Positions 33,097-44,400 of a stretch of 45,004 nt of DNA are shown in pieces. The stretch spans positions 474,758-519,761 of the forward strand of contig LSYV01000062.1 in NCBI GenBank assembly GCA_001584585.1, read 5' to 3'. The notes beneath the pieces were generated by a model. It saw nothing but the letters and a program-made list of their open reading frames with translations. It was not told the origin of the DNA and did no database searches. Every line of letters starts with the position of its first letter. Position 1 is the stretch's first letter. The position numbers and the translations under genes were made by a program. The DNA is from Gonium pectorale (taxonomy: Eukaryota; Chlorophyta; Chlorophyceae; Chlamydomonadales; Volvocaceae).

Positions 33097-36000
33097 TCAG
33101 GGCTGCTGCTTCAGCGAGTCCTGGTTGAAGGTGAACTCCGTCCGGATGCGATCAAAGATGGACTGCGGGGGGCGGGGGTGGGGTGGGGTCGGGGGATTGG
33201 GTGGCGTCCTCAGTGTAGAAGCCGGGGCCGCATGCGATACAGAGGGGTAGAGGGTTGGAAGGCATTCTCAGTAGAGAAGCCCTGGGGCGCATAGGGCTCC
33301 CGACCGATAACAATTGGCTGAGCGCTGAGGGTGGAAGGGAGGGGCCAGGGTCCCCGGTGAGCGCATGCCGGAGCGTATTCCCGATGCTGCTCCCGGTTGT
33401 TGCCGATGCCGCGCCTCCCGGTGGTCCTGCGCATGTATGGACCACATGGCCTTGTGGTTTGACGGGTTTATTAGCCCGAACCGGCCAAGTCCCTGGCTGA
33501 CTGTGTTCCCAAGCCCAGCCCGTGGCCCCGACCCGGCCCGAACGTCCGACTGGGAGAGACAAGGTGCTGATACAGAGGGGGGGGAGGATGGGGCGGCGGT
33601 GGGACGGGGGCGCGCGTCGAGGCGGCAGGGCGGTCGGGAGGGTCCCGACTCGTGGTGGGGTTTCGGGGGGTTAGTGCAGCGGTGAACCACAGGCCGCGTG
33701 CAGCCCCCGCTGCGGCCACCGGGCCAACGGGTGGCGCTGCGCTCGAGCGGCCGCGCCGGGGTTCGGCCGGCCGTGTGCCGCGGAAGGCGTTGTGCGGAAG
33801 GCGTCGTGCGTAGAGCGGAGAGTGACGGGGCGCGATTACGACGGGGCTGTGGGCGAGGGACCGCCTCCGAACTCCCTCCCTCCCCATTCCTCACAAGCTG
33901 TTCCGCGCTCTGTGTGCTCATGCTGGTGCATCGCTATCTGTGTGCTCATGGTATCTGGTGTCATGCAGAGGCGCCCGAAGGACCGCCACCTGAGCAAGCG
34001 GCAGAGGTGAACCTCTCCGCTCTCCCATCCACCCTCCCCACCTCGCTGCCCCCGCTCCCCCAGGGGCAGCGATGCGGTGCTACCCCCCCNNNNNNNNNNN
34101 NNNNNNNNNNNNNNNNNNNNNNNNNNNNNNNNNNNNNNNNNNNNNNNNNNNNNNNNNNNNNNNNNNNNNNNNNNNNNNNNNNNNNNNNNNNNNNNNNNNN
34201 NNNNNNNNNNNNNNNNNNNNNNNNNNNNNNNNNNNNNNNNNNNNNNNNNNNNNNNNNNNNNNNNNNNNNNNNNNNNNNNNNNNNNNNNNNNNNNNNNNNN
34301 NNNNNNNNNNNNNNNNNNNNNNNNNNNNNNNNNNNNNNNNNNNNNNNNNNNNNNNNNNNNNNNNNNNNNNNNNNNNNNNNNNNNNNNNNNNNNNNNNNNN
34401 NNNNNNNNNNNNNNNNNNNNNNNNNNNNNNNNNNNNNNNNNNNNNNNNNNNNNNNNNNNNNNNNNNNNNNNNNNNNNNNNNNNNNNNNNNNNNNNNNNNN
34501 NNNNNNNNNNNNNNNNNNNNNNNNNNNNNNNNNNNNNNNNNNNNNNNNNNNNNNNNNNNNNNNNNNNNNNNNNNNNNNNNNNNNNNNNNNNNNNNNNNNN
34601 NNNNNNNNNNNNNNNNNNNNNNNNNNNNNNNNNNNNNNNNNNNNNNNNNNNNNNNNNNNNNNNNNNNNNNNNNNNNNNNNNNNNNNNNNNNNNNNNNNNN
34701 NNNNNNNNNNNNNNNNNNNNNNNNNNNNNNNNNNNNNNNNNNNNNNNNNNNNNNNNNNNNNCCCCCGGCCCCATCCCGCCGCCTCTCCCCCTCGACCCTC
34801 CCCCCCCCACCCGCGCCCCGCTCCCCCGCCCCCGCCCCACCCACCGCGCCCTCTCCCGCCCCCCACCCGCCCCCCCCCCCACCACACACACCTTGTTCAT
34901 CATGCTGTCGGGCCGGTCCCGCAGCAGCCCCTCGATCTCCGCGTAGCTGGGCGCCTCCTCGCGCGTGGCTATGCACTCCAGGGCGGTGCCGCGCGTCACG
35001 CGGTGCACCTGCCAGCGGTTGGGGTGCGCCTTGAGCAGCCTGAGGGCGGGGGCGGGGGAGCGGGAGGCGGGCGGAGGCAGGGGGTGGGGGGTGAACTCAG
35101 TTCATGGGCGAGGATAGTGATAACCATCGCAGTGGGGAGCCGGAGCGCAGGGCGGCAGCGCGAAACGCAGAAGCTGAAGTCCGATCGCGCGATGGTCGGG
35201 GGGGGGGGGGGGTTGCGAGCACGGCCTCTTCCCAACGGCTTTCCCCAATCCCCACCAAACCCCCCATACTGCCCCGCCACCTACTCGACCCCTCCCACCG
35301 CCGCCGTCGCCGCTACCCCTTCCAGCAAACCCTCACTCCCAATCCCCGCCCCCACCGCACCCCACCGCAGCTCACCGCATCCCACCGCACCACACCGCAC
35401 CGCAACCCGCCGCACACCACCAAGCAGCTCACCGCATGGAGTCGCCGTACACCCGCAGCTGCCGCAGGCAGTAGGTGGGCTGGAAGGAGGCGATGAAGCG
35501 CTCCGCCTCCGCCTTGCGGCTGCCAAACCCAAAGTCAGACACCAGGTTGCCGCGCGTCTCCCACTGCGGGTTCACGATCAGCACCAGCCCCGGGGCGCCC
35601 GGCGAGTTGACCAGCTCCGTGAGCTGCGCGGGGCGGGGATGGGGAGAAGGGACGGGGGGAAGGGACGGGGGGTGGCTGCTCAGTCTGTGGGCGAGCTGGG
35701 TGATGAGCCCAAGCGGGGGGGTAGAGGGTTGGAAGGCATGCTCAGTAGAGAGGCCAAGGCGGGGGGGGGGGCCGTGGCTGCACAGCGGGGGCAGTAGGGG
35801 GGTTCTGGTGCGGTGCGGTGCGGTGCACGGTGGGCAGCGCCGTCTGCGGCACTGGAGCGCGCTCCCGCCGGCGGACCTGCCCCGCCTGCCCGCAGCGCGC
35901 CCCGCCCCGCCCCGCACCGCCTAGCGGCCCCGGCCAGCCAGCGCCCACCCCTCCGGGCGCTGCGCCGCCAAGGGAGCCCGCACCGGGGTTCGGGGGGGTT

Positions 36001-37591
36001 CGTGGGTTGGGTTGGAGGTGGGGGTTGGGGGTAGTGAAGAAGGGTAACGGGTCGCGTCACGGACACTCAATCGCTGGGGGGGGGGAAGGGTGGCACCCAT
36101 GGAAGCGCTCCAAGCCAACCGAGTCGCAAGACCCCCGCATTGCCCGCCGGGATTGCGGCAGAACTGCCAGGGAGGGCACGCGCCCCCGGGTCCCCCCAGT
36201 GGGCGACCCTCTCCCTCCCTCCCCTGCCCCGACAGCACGCAGGCGAGCCGACAGACGGCAGAGCGAGCTGAGCGACAGATCAAACAGCGCCGACGGCGCG
36301 CAACGCCGCCCGCGTCGCACCGCGCCCGTGGCGGCAGCTGGCAGCAAAAAGGGGCACCACCCAGTGGGCGGGCAGGAAGCGGTCACCGGGGGGGGGCCAC
36401 GGGCTCATCCCCGCACCACGCTGCCCCGCGCCGCCGCTGCGCATTGCCCCGACCCGCCCATGCCTGGCCTGGCTCAGCCCGCGTCGTTCCGTCGTCCCCC
36501 GTCCTGCGCACCGCACCGAGCCGCACCGCACCGCACCGCGCCGCACGGCACCGCACCGCACCGCGAGGGGGACCTGCCGCATCTTGCACCGAGCATCGCA
36601 CTGCACCCGAGGGGGCTCGCCCTGGCCTACCGGGCGCCACATCGTGTGATGGACCCAAGGACCCCGTCCCGGATGCCCCTCGACCCCCGCTTGCTCCTCG
36701 CCCCCCCCCCGCCCCCCACAGCCCCACCCCAATTCCCCAGGGTACGGTACCTGACTGCGCGCGGCGCTGCGCCCGCCCGCTGCCTCTGCTCCCTCCCGGA
36801 GACCTCCACGCTACCCGTGTCCCTGCCCGCTGACCCCGATCCTGGTACGGCGCCAAGGCCCCTGCCCCTGCCGGCACTCCAGGCCCCCGTCCCGAAGCAC
36901 CCCCGCGCGCCGGCCCCCGCGCCCCACCTTCCCCAGGGTAGCGGCAGTGGGGAAGAGCACGCACGCCAGGTTCTTGCCGGTCCAGGCGCCCACTGCGTCC
37001 CCCTGGTCCCAGATGTTGGCCGCCAGGGGGCCCTGCAGGCCCTCCGTCTGCTTGACTGTCCGTAGGATGGACTCGACCATGGGCTGTGCCGCCTTGAACT
37101 GCTGGCGGATGCCGCCGGGCCTGCAGCGAGTAGATTGGGGGGAATAAGGGGTCAGCGGGGGAAGAGGCGGGAAGGCGCCGGCGCCGGCTGGGCAGCGGGA
37201 GCGCGCTGACCAGTCATCTAGGTCGGTGGCGCCGATCAGCGGCAGGAGCAGCTCCACTCGTTGGAGCCGGACGCCGTCGCGCCAGGCCGCTTCGATGGCT
37301 TGCGCTGCTTGCTGAGTCTGCTGCGCAGGCCCGTCGGGGATCGGCACGACGCGGTTGACCCTGCGGATGCGGGATGATGGGAGGGCGAGCGGCGTTCGGC
37401 GCTCCGACGGTCGAGAGGCTTGGCGGAGAGACACGCGTGTCGCCGTCCTACCTAGCGTCAGCCGACTCGGTCGTGCTCGCGCGCGCGCAAAGCGTCAACC
37501 TCCGGCCACCAAAGACAGGACGCGCAGGCACCACTCGGTTGCCGACCGGACACCCGTGGGCGCCGGCGACATAGCTACGTGTCTGTTGCAT
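33097..37591 (-). CDS. DUF1995 domain protein, probably plastid-targeted, six exons
   Basis: The family includes LPA3-type factors linked to photosystem II assembly in plants, but function here is inferred only. Exons 37591-37452, 37360-37211, 37120-36928, 35623-35433, 35039-34892, 33162-33097 give 888 nt, 295 aa, with all phases consistent. Exon 1 is a short Arg/Ala/Val-rich leader (MQQTRSYVAG … GGRRLTLCARAS), typical of chloroplast transit peptides. The domain runs VPIPDGPAQQTQQAAQAIEA, ELLLPLIGATDLDDWPGGIR, AQPMVESILR, ACVLFPTAATLGK, GLVLIVNPQWETRGNLVSDF, then PTYCLRQLRVYGDSMR, NRWQVHRV and EEAPSYAEIEGLLRDRPDS; the last exon gives SIFDRIRTEF and ends in KQQP. The match covers the whole domain with no missing piece. 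The last intron (33163-34891) holds the N gap. It is divergent from the small membrane-protein gene. Confidence 0.85.
33252..33303 (+). repeat. Dispersed repeat C (GGAAGGCATTCTCAGTAGAG)
   Basis: The motif GGAAGGCATTCTCAGTAGAG followed by AAGCCCTGGGGCGCATA recurs inverted at 14588-14640 and in part at 35726-35752; weaker forms occur near 1155-1185 and 16530-16560. The copies here and at 35726 lie in DUF1995 introns. Confidence 0.7.
34090..34761. other. Assembly gap (672 N)
   Basis: The run of N is bounded by poly-C sequence on both sides, which probably caused the assembly break. It falls inside the last intron of the DUF1995 gene. The flanking exons join in frame and make a complete domain, so no coding exon needs to be missing. 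Confidence 0.99.
36035..36066 (+). repeat. Dispersed repeat D, copy 1
   Basis: AAGAAGGGTAACGGGTCGCG followed by TCACGGACAC; nearly the same sequence is at 38408-38440, and a reverse-oriented relative is near 44650-44685. Confidence 0.6.
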
Positions 37592-38313
37592 GTAAAGTTC
37601 TAAAGGGCGCGCAAACGTCTGGCCTAAACAGCGCGATGCATACAGGAAGGACTTTGTGGGAGGGTAATGGCCACCGGCGCAATGTGAGTTGCAAGGCAAC
37701 TGGAGTGCATGCAGCTCCTCACCAAGCCACACAAGCCCAACTTCCCCAATGCTGCCGTACTGCGGAAAATCCCTAGTTAGATAGTTACATAAGAAATTCA
37801 GTATGACACATCGGGACGCTACATTGCAGAGAGTGCAGCCATCAGTGGGGCGTACAAAGCGGACCCGTCGGAACCATCCATCACCACCCGTAATTCGTGC
37901 GGGTTTGCGGTTTGCACGGGCGGCTGCGTCAGCAAGTCGTGGCGGCTGGAGGGCGAGGTAACACCGGTTGGAGCCTGAGGCGACGCCGGTAGGAGAGTGT
38001 CGGGTCTCGGATGGACGGGTCAAGGCGTCATGGCGGCGTGCAACAGTCCATCGCACGTCCTGGCCGTCAAGCCCGCCCTTGTTGCCGCACCGGGCCTCTT
38101 GTGCATGCCCTAGGTAGGAGACCTGCGACCTGAGCAGCCGGTCGCGCCACTTGCACGCACAGGTTCAGGGCTTGGCGCGGCGGAGATCCAGCGCGGAGCA
38201 GCGCCACCCCTCCGGCGCCCATCAACCCCTGACCCAGAGGGCGCGCGCCAGGCGCAGCGTGATAGCGGCTTGGCAACGCTCGGCTGGTCGCACCTCGACC
38301 CTGCCTGCCTGCC
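37592..38313. promoter_or_regulatory. Divergent upstream region, DUF1995 / small membrane protein
   Basis: 722 bases separate the two ATGs of the divergently read genes. It is less GC-rich near 37750-37850, as expected for promoters. No clear TATA box was found. An ATG at 38031 opens a 27-codon frame that ends at TAG and is not obviously part of either gene. Confidence 0.5.
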
Positions 38314-39489
38314 ATGCGGCCCGGGGGCTTCCTGCGGTCTCTGCTGCGGGGCGAGGCGATTGTGGCCATAGGGTAGGCTGGTGCGGTGCCTGGGCCCGGT
38401 GGGTAATAAAGATGGGAAACGGGTTGCGTCACGGACACGGTGGGGTGCTTTGGATGGCCAGAGCCGCTGCTGGGGTACTCCTCAGATGCGGCCCTGCTAC
38501 CACCCTGCGCCCAACGGGGCGTGTCTCATGGGCAGTGCCCCCACCCTGCCCGCCGCGTGATGGCAAGCGCGTAAAGGTCCCGCATGTGCGATGCCCCAGC
38601 AGCCTCAGCAGCCGCTGCCCATCCACACGTCCTGATACGTACCCACGGCCATGACCGCCACGGGAAACGGAGCCTGTTTGGTTGCCGCCGCCCCCGTTGG
38701 CGCCGGACCCTGACCCTGTCCCGGTCCCCCCTCCCGTCCACAGCCTCTTGCACAGCTCCCACACTCCGCGCCACCGCCCACGCCAGCTTCCCCCCCTGCC
38801 CCCTGGTGCACGCTGCGCAGGCTCGGGGTGATGTCCGGGATGTACATCTTCGGGGTGCCGCTGAGGGTGAGTCTGCCGGGAGGCTTTCGGGAAGGGGGGG
38901 TTTGAGGGGCGGCGCAGCCGGCCCAGGCACGTGGGGTTTTAGCGCGTGTGTCGTGCGCCGTGCGACACAGACTGCCAATGTTGGGGCGTCGGGCGGTCGG
39001 GGCACGGGGTACGCGACCTGCCCTACGTTTATGCACTGAATCGGCCATGGAAGCCAGTAGGCAACAGCACGGTTTGCCTAGGGGCGGTACGGTGGCGCGC
39101 GCTCGCCCTTACCGCGCTGCACCTACGACGAGTTTCAACCAGTGTGGCCCATGTGGCCATATGTGCACTCGCGCCTCCGCGAGTAGGCCCCCACTGGGCT
39201 CCTGCTGGGTCCGCGTCGGGGCTGCATGGGCTGCCGACTGCATCGCTTTACTTGCTTACTTGCTTACAGCCGCTTTACGCCGTTTGCACTCTCAACCCCT
39301 TGGCAGGAGCACGCCCAGGCGATCAAACGTCAGCAGGCCGCACAGGCTGAGGCTGAGGCGGGGGCGGGGGCGGGGGCGGCGGCGGCGCCCGTGGGGCAGG
39401 CGGTGCAGGGGTCAAAGGCGTCAGGGCTGTCTGCCCCGCAGCAGGGGCAAGCTCCCGTGCAGCCGGCTGCAGCAGCGGCTGCCAGGTAG
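38314..39489 (+). CDS. 95-aa single-span membrane protein of unknown function, three exons
   Basis: Exons 38314-38372, 38821-38866 and 39307-39489 join in phases 2 and 0 to give 288 nt. The N-terminus MRPGGFLRSLLRGEAI is short and basic. Residues about 15-32 (AIVAIGLGVMSGMYIFGV) form one hydrophobic span, and PLREHAQAIKRQQAAQAEAE follows as a charged helix. The last 50 residues are Ala/Gln/Gly-rich and end in PAAAAAAR. The layout (short basic head, one span, charged helix) is like that of small mitochondrial or plastid inner-membrane subunits and assembly factors, but I recognise no family. The hydrophobic span is built from two exons across a splice junction, which supports the model. No transcript evidence is available here. 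Confidence 0.6.
38408..38440 (+). repeat. Dispersed repeat D, copy 2
   Basis: AAGATGGGAAACGGGTTGCG followed by TCACGGACACGG, close to 36035-36066. It lies in the first intron of the small membrane-protein gene. Confidence 0.6.
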
Positions 39490-41475
39490 ACCCCGACCCG
39501 TGGGCCCGAGCGTCTTCAGATGCCAACGGGGCTGCCTGCGCTGCGTCGCAGACAGGTGCTTGGGACCGCAGCCGTTCCGCAGCGAAGGCCCTTTGCTGCA
39601 AGGGCGGTGAAGAGCGCGCTGGCCTTGCCTGGTCCTGGTCCCGGTCCTGGTCCTGGTCCGGGTCTTGAGATGAGCAGCTGAGACAGATACCCCGCCCCCG
39701 GCGAGGCATTCGTCTGTTCTGCCGCATCTCCCTCGTTGCAGCGTCTCAATGTTTCTGTTCCACATCCAGTAACGGCCAGCTTGGCCAGCTTGGCTTATGG
39801 CGTGAGGCAGGAGGTAGGGCCTTGAAGGGCGGGCCCTGGGGCATGGTGCGTTGTGTATGAACCGACGGACGCTGGCGAGGCCGCCTCCCACCAGCTGCGT
39901 GTAGCGCCAGTGGTGTGGGGGTTGCTGGATTGGCTGCCCCGGGGCGCCGAGGCGCAGCTGTACGTGAAGCCGCTGGGGGCCATAACGAGGCCACGATGGG
40001 CTCCCTCGAAGTGGATGCGCCCTGGCGCTTCCCCCGCCGTTTGCGTTCCGGCCTACCTCAGCCCCGGGGCTGGAGAGGCCCGCAATCCCGCATAGGTGGA
40101 CGACTGGGCAGGCCCTGGCAACCTGTAGCCTGTGGGAGAGGTTGCAGGTAGGAGAGACGCGGAAGGGCAAAGACGATCGAAGGGACAGACCCGCCGCAGG
40201 CGCCGAGACGTTCAGCGTTCGTGGGGTCGTGGGGCCGAGCTCGGCAGCGGTTGGGATGCTGCGGTGCGGCGGGTGTGCGCCGGAGAGCCTCCCGCAAGCA
40301 ATCTGGTTGTACTGTATGGAGGCTTGGAGGGCCACTGGCTGACATGATAGCATTGATGCTGTGTGTGCGTGTTCGATATGACCTAGAAGGTCTACGCGTG
40401 ACAGTGCGTGTGTATGTAGTGTGTGGAAAGGGCATTGTTCACAGCCGGCAGGCAGGACCGGCCGTGCGGCAGCCGCCCCGGGGTGTGGCGCTGGTTCAGC
40501 TGCCGTGCTGGACTTCAAAATTTGGCTGCAGGGGCATGACACTGGTGGCAGCATCAAGGGGCCAGGAGTGAGGAAGCAGCGTGCCCAATCTGGGTGGGAG
40601 ATCTGCGCATGCAGCGACGAGTGAGCTGGGCTGGCCATACCGACTCGGCGCGCAACTGCAAGCACCAAGCAGGGGCTCGCCGGGGATCCACCGAAATCGT
40701 GTCCGAAGCGGTACGGTGGAGTCCGTGCGGCTCCGAACAGGGAAGGAGTCTAAGAGGGCGGGCATGCTCGAGAGATGCCGCATGCTCGCGTGTAACGAGC
40801 GTGCGCCAAGGAAAGAGCGTTGGGTGCGTTGCCCCCCCATGAAACCTCCCCGCGCGAGCCCCAATCACTTGCCACGGTCTTCAAGCAGTATGGTGCAGGA
40901 GGATGTGGCGTGTCTCCTGTTGGCGGTCAGGGTCAGGGTTGTCTGGGGCGCGGTGCAGGGATGATGGGGCGTGGAGTGTCTGCCCTTGCAGCGTCGCTTT
41001 CCCGCGTGGCCTGGCCTTAGAAGGAGCCCACAGCCCCGCCGCTCGTCGGGACATCTCGGAACAATGGGACATGGGTGTTGTGCATGGTTGTGCGTACGAA
41101 TCCGTACTTGCTTGCGGGAAGACGGTAGGCCACGGCGGCACCCCGGTCTCCTGTCACAGAGGGACATAGGCGGCTTAGGCAGCCACGTGAAGTCATTCTG
41201 TCAGACCTCCTCTGAGGGTGTAGCACATTACTTGGGCAGTTGCGACTTCCGCGTCCGCGCTGCCCGACTGTAAAATCTGCGATTCGTGAACAAGAGGTTC
41301 AGTTACAGGAATAGGTCTGACGTAGATTCCCTGATGCACCGGTCTTTTGAGTTGTCGCTTCCCTACTGAAAGCGTCAGTCATGGGGGATACATAGCTAGA
41401 AGCAACTCCCCGGCGTCTTTGCCAGGCGGGATAGCAACCGTGACCGCTCGAGCCGCTTGCGAAACGGAAGCAAGG
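39490..41475. other. 2 kb without a recognised gene
   Basis: Holds the 3' flank of the small membrane-protein gene and the promoter side of the ZIP gene. Plus-strand TGTAA motifs occur (for example at 40792-40796). Long minus-strand ORFs (39421-40668) show no motif and are taken as chance. Confidence 0.5.
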
Positions 41476-44400
41476 ATGGCAGCCCGTGCCTTGGCCGTCG
41501 CGGTGCTGCTACTGGGCGTAAATATCTTTGGTGTAGCGGTAAGCGTGCGGACTTGCTGCTGTACCTCTCTTCGGCATGGGGTGTGGGGCACACGCGCTCA
41601 TAGGAGCTGCAGGAAGCGGTCGGGGACGGGCTCCCTCCCGTCCTACAAATAACACGTTACCTGGACCATGCTTTGACTCGGCGATGTCGCACTCCGACAC
41701 CCTCTCAACTGCCGTGCCCAACATCGCCCTGGTTTGCAGGCTGTCGCGCCCCACCATGCGCACCCGGGCTTGCGTGAGGCGTCCGCGAAGCGCGGCGGCG
41801 ACCTGGCACGCGCCCCCGACGGCACCGTCGCCACCGACGCACCGCTCCCCGTCATCCACGCCCACCGCGGCGTCAACGATGCGGCCGCTGACGACGCGGA
41901 TGCTGCCGCCGCTGGCGCCCCCTCCGGCGGCGGCGCGCCCCCCGCCGTCTCCCTCTGGCTGCTCCTCGCCATGACCATGGTCATGGCGCTGCTGTCGGGC
42001 GTCGGCGCGCTGCCGTACCTCTTCACCGGCAAGTTGGATCCCTACTGGTCCGGCATCGCCAACGCCGTCGGCTGCGGCGTCATGCTCGCGGCGTCCTTTG
42101 ACCTGCTGGAGGAGTCCAAGAGCTACAGCGCCTCGCTGGTGCTGGGCGGCATCGTGTTGGGCGTGCTGGCCATGGCCTACAGCCAGGCGTGGCTGTCCAA
42201 GTTCGAGGACGTGTCCTTCAGCGACCTCCAGGGCGCCGATGCGCGCAAGGCCATGCTCATCCTGGGCGTCATGGCCGCCCACGCCTTCGGCGAGGGCTCC
42301 GGCGTGGGCGTCTCCTTCAGCGGCCCGCGCGGCTGGGCGCAGGGCCTGCTGGTCACCATCGCCATCGGGCTGCACAACATCCCCGAGGGCATGGCCGTCG
42401 CCACCATCATGGTCTCGCGCGGCACGCCCCCGCGCACCGCCCTGCTGTGGACGCTGCTGTCCGCGCTGCCGCAGGGCGTGGTGGCGGTGCCCAGCTACGT
42501 GTTCGTGGAGGCGTTTAGCGGGCTGCTGCCGGTGGCGCTGGGCTTCGCGGCGGGCTGCATGATCTGGATCGTGTTCGCGGAGCTCATCCCCGACGCGCTG
42601 GAGACCGCGGAGCACGGCCACGTGGCCACGGCCGCCACGCTGTCCGCGGCCGCGTGAGTGTGTGTGTGTGTGTTGAAAAGGAACAACGCATACGACGAGC
42701 GTAAGCGCGAAAGTGATGATGTCGTTGTAGGACCCAGTTTCCGAGGTAGTCGAAGTGTGTGTGTGTGTGTGTGTGTGTTGGGGGCGGCTCGCAGGAGGGG
42801 GAGGGTTGCAGCCCTGGGGCCGGGTGAGTTACTGTCTGGGGGCGGCCGGCAGGTCCGCCAGCTAGCGCTCCGGGGGAATAAGGCGCGTGCGACTTATCAC
42901 GTATGGGGTACGGCGCTACTGGCACAGAGCGCGATGCGTTGATGGTATAGAGGCATACCGGGAGGGAGGAAGGGACGGACCAGGGGGGGAGGCGTGCGGC
43001 GGGGGCTCGGACAGGGAGGAGCTCAGCTGTAACCCGTCCCCTCGCCTGCCCCCCCATCCCGTTCCCCCCCGCAGCCTGCAGGTGGTGAGCATGGTGATCG
43101 CCAAGCTGGAGCGCGCTGACGGCACCGTGGCCTCGCCCATCGTGGCGGACCTACGCGTGCTGCTGCCCGACCTGCTCATCCTGGCGCCCGCCTTCCTGGC
43201 GCCCGTGGCAGCGGCCGCCGCCGCCGCGCTGCTGCTGCCCTCGCTGCCCGCCTCCCTGGGCGCGGGCGTGGGTGTGGGCACATGGGCCGGCCTGGCGGGC
43301 ATCCTGGGCGGCCTGTCGCACCACCGGATGGAGAAGCACACGGCCGTGATGTGGGCGGCGGGCGGCGCCGCCGCCTGCGCGGCGCTGTGGCGCGGCCTGG
43401 CGGCGGTGTCTGCCGGCAAGGCCGGCGGCCTGGAGCGCAAGAGCTCGGGCGGGGAGCTGGTCGCAGTAGAGACCGGCCAGGGGCAGGGACACGGCCACGG
43501 GCACGATGCGCACCACGCGCCGTACGGTCACGACGCCGTGCACCAGCAGTACGGCGCATATGGCCAGGCGCTGCCGCCGCCGTACGGCGCCGCGGCGGCG
43601 CCGCAGGGCAACGGCTGGGCCGTCGGCGGCGGCGCGCCACCGCCGGCGTACTACGCCGCCGCCGGCAGCGGTGTCGGCGGCGGCAGCGGCAGCAGCAGTC
43701 AGTACAACAGCAGCAACGGCTTGTCGATCCACGCCACGGGGGTCGCGGCGCCGGGCGGCCGCGGCCTGGAGCAGCGACGAGTCGGCGGCGGGGTGGGCGG
43801 CGGGGAGGGCGGCTACGTTGTGGGCGGCGTGGACGGCGGCTTTGGCGGCGGGGTGGGCGGTGGAGGGCGGCTGCACTGCAACGGCAACTGCAGCTGCAAG
43901 GACTGCGACGCCAAGGTGGGGCGGGGCAGCGAGGAGAGAGGGCAGCCGTGGGGCGCCCCGCCGAACACGATGCAGCCTGGAGGGCGCTGCGGCTGAGTTC
44001 CCCATGCTCCAGGGAGGGGGCCGGCCGCGCGAAGTATCGTACACCGGGCCACGGGTAGGCCCGTTCGGCCTGCCTCTTGTGTGGGCTCTGCCAGCTGTCG
44101 ATCCTCCGCTGCTACCTGTGAAACCGCGCGGCCAGATCATGCGCTGAGACCTCTCAACCACCAGTCCCTGCTCTCTTCATCTCTATAAGCGCAAGAGCCT
44201 CTTCCAACCTCTTGTCCCGCCCTCTGTCGCCCCTATCGTCCCGCCACCCTCCCGCTGCAGGCTGTCGACGCCTCGTGGGGCGCGCCCATGGACCTGATGC
44301 CACCCGCGGAGCGCCCCCGCGACTGCGTGCGTGCGGGGCTGCTGCTGGGCGCCGCGCTGCTGCTGGCGGCGCTGCCGGAGGCGTATGCCCTGGCGGACGC

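Noticed and set aside
34090..34761. Very long ORFs spanning the N run
   Set aside because: They exist only because N cannot contain stop codons; they are artefacts of the gap.
35624..36927. A missing exon in the DUF1995 gene
   Set aside because: At first the distance suggested one, but ACVLFPTAATLGK joins directly to LTELVNSPGAPGLVLIVNPQ in phase 0, which is how the family continues.
39421..40668. Long minus-strand ORF of 415 codons
   Set aside because: It has no conserved motif, no clear start context, and it runs antisense across the last exon of the better-supported small membrane-protein gene.
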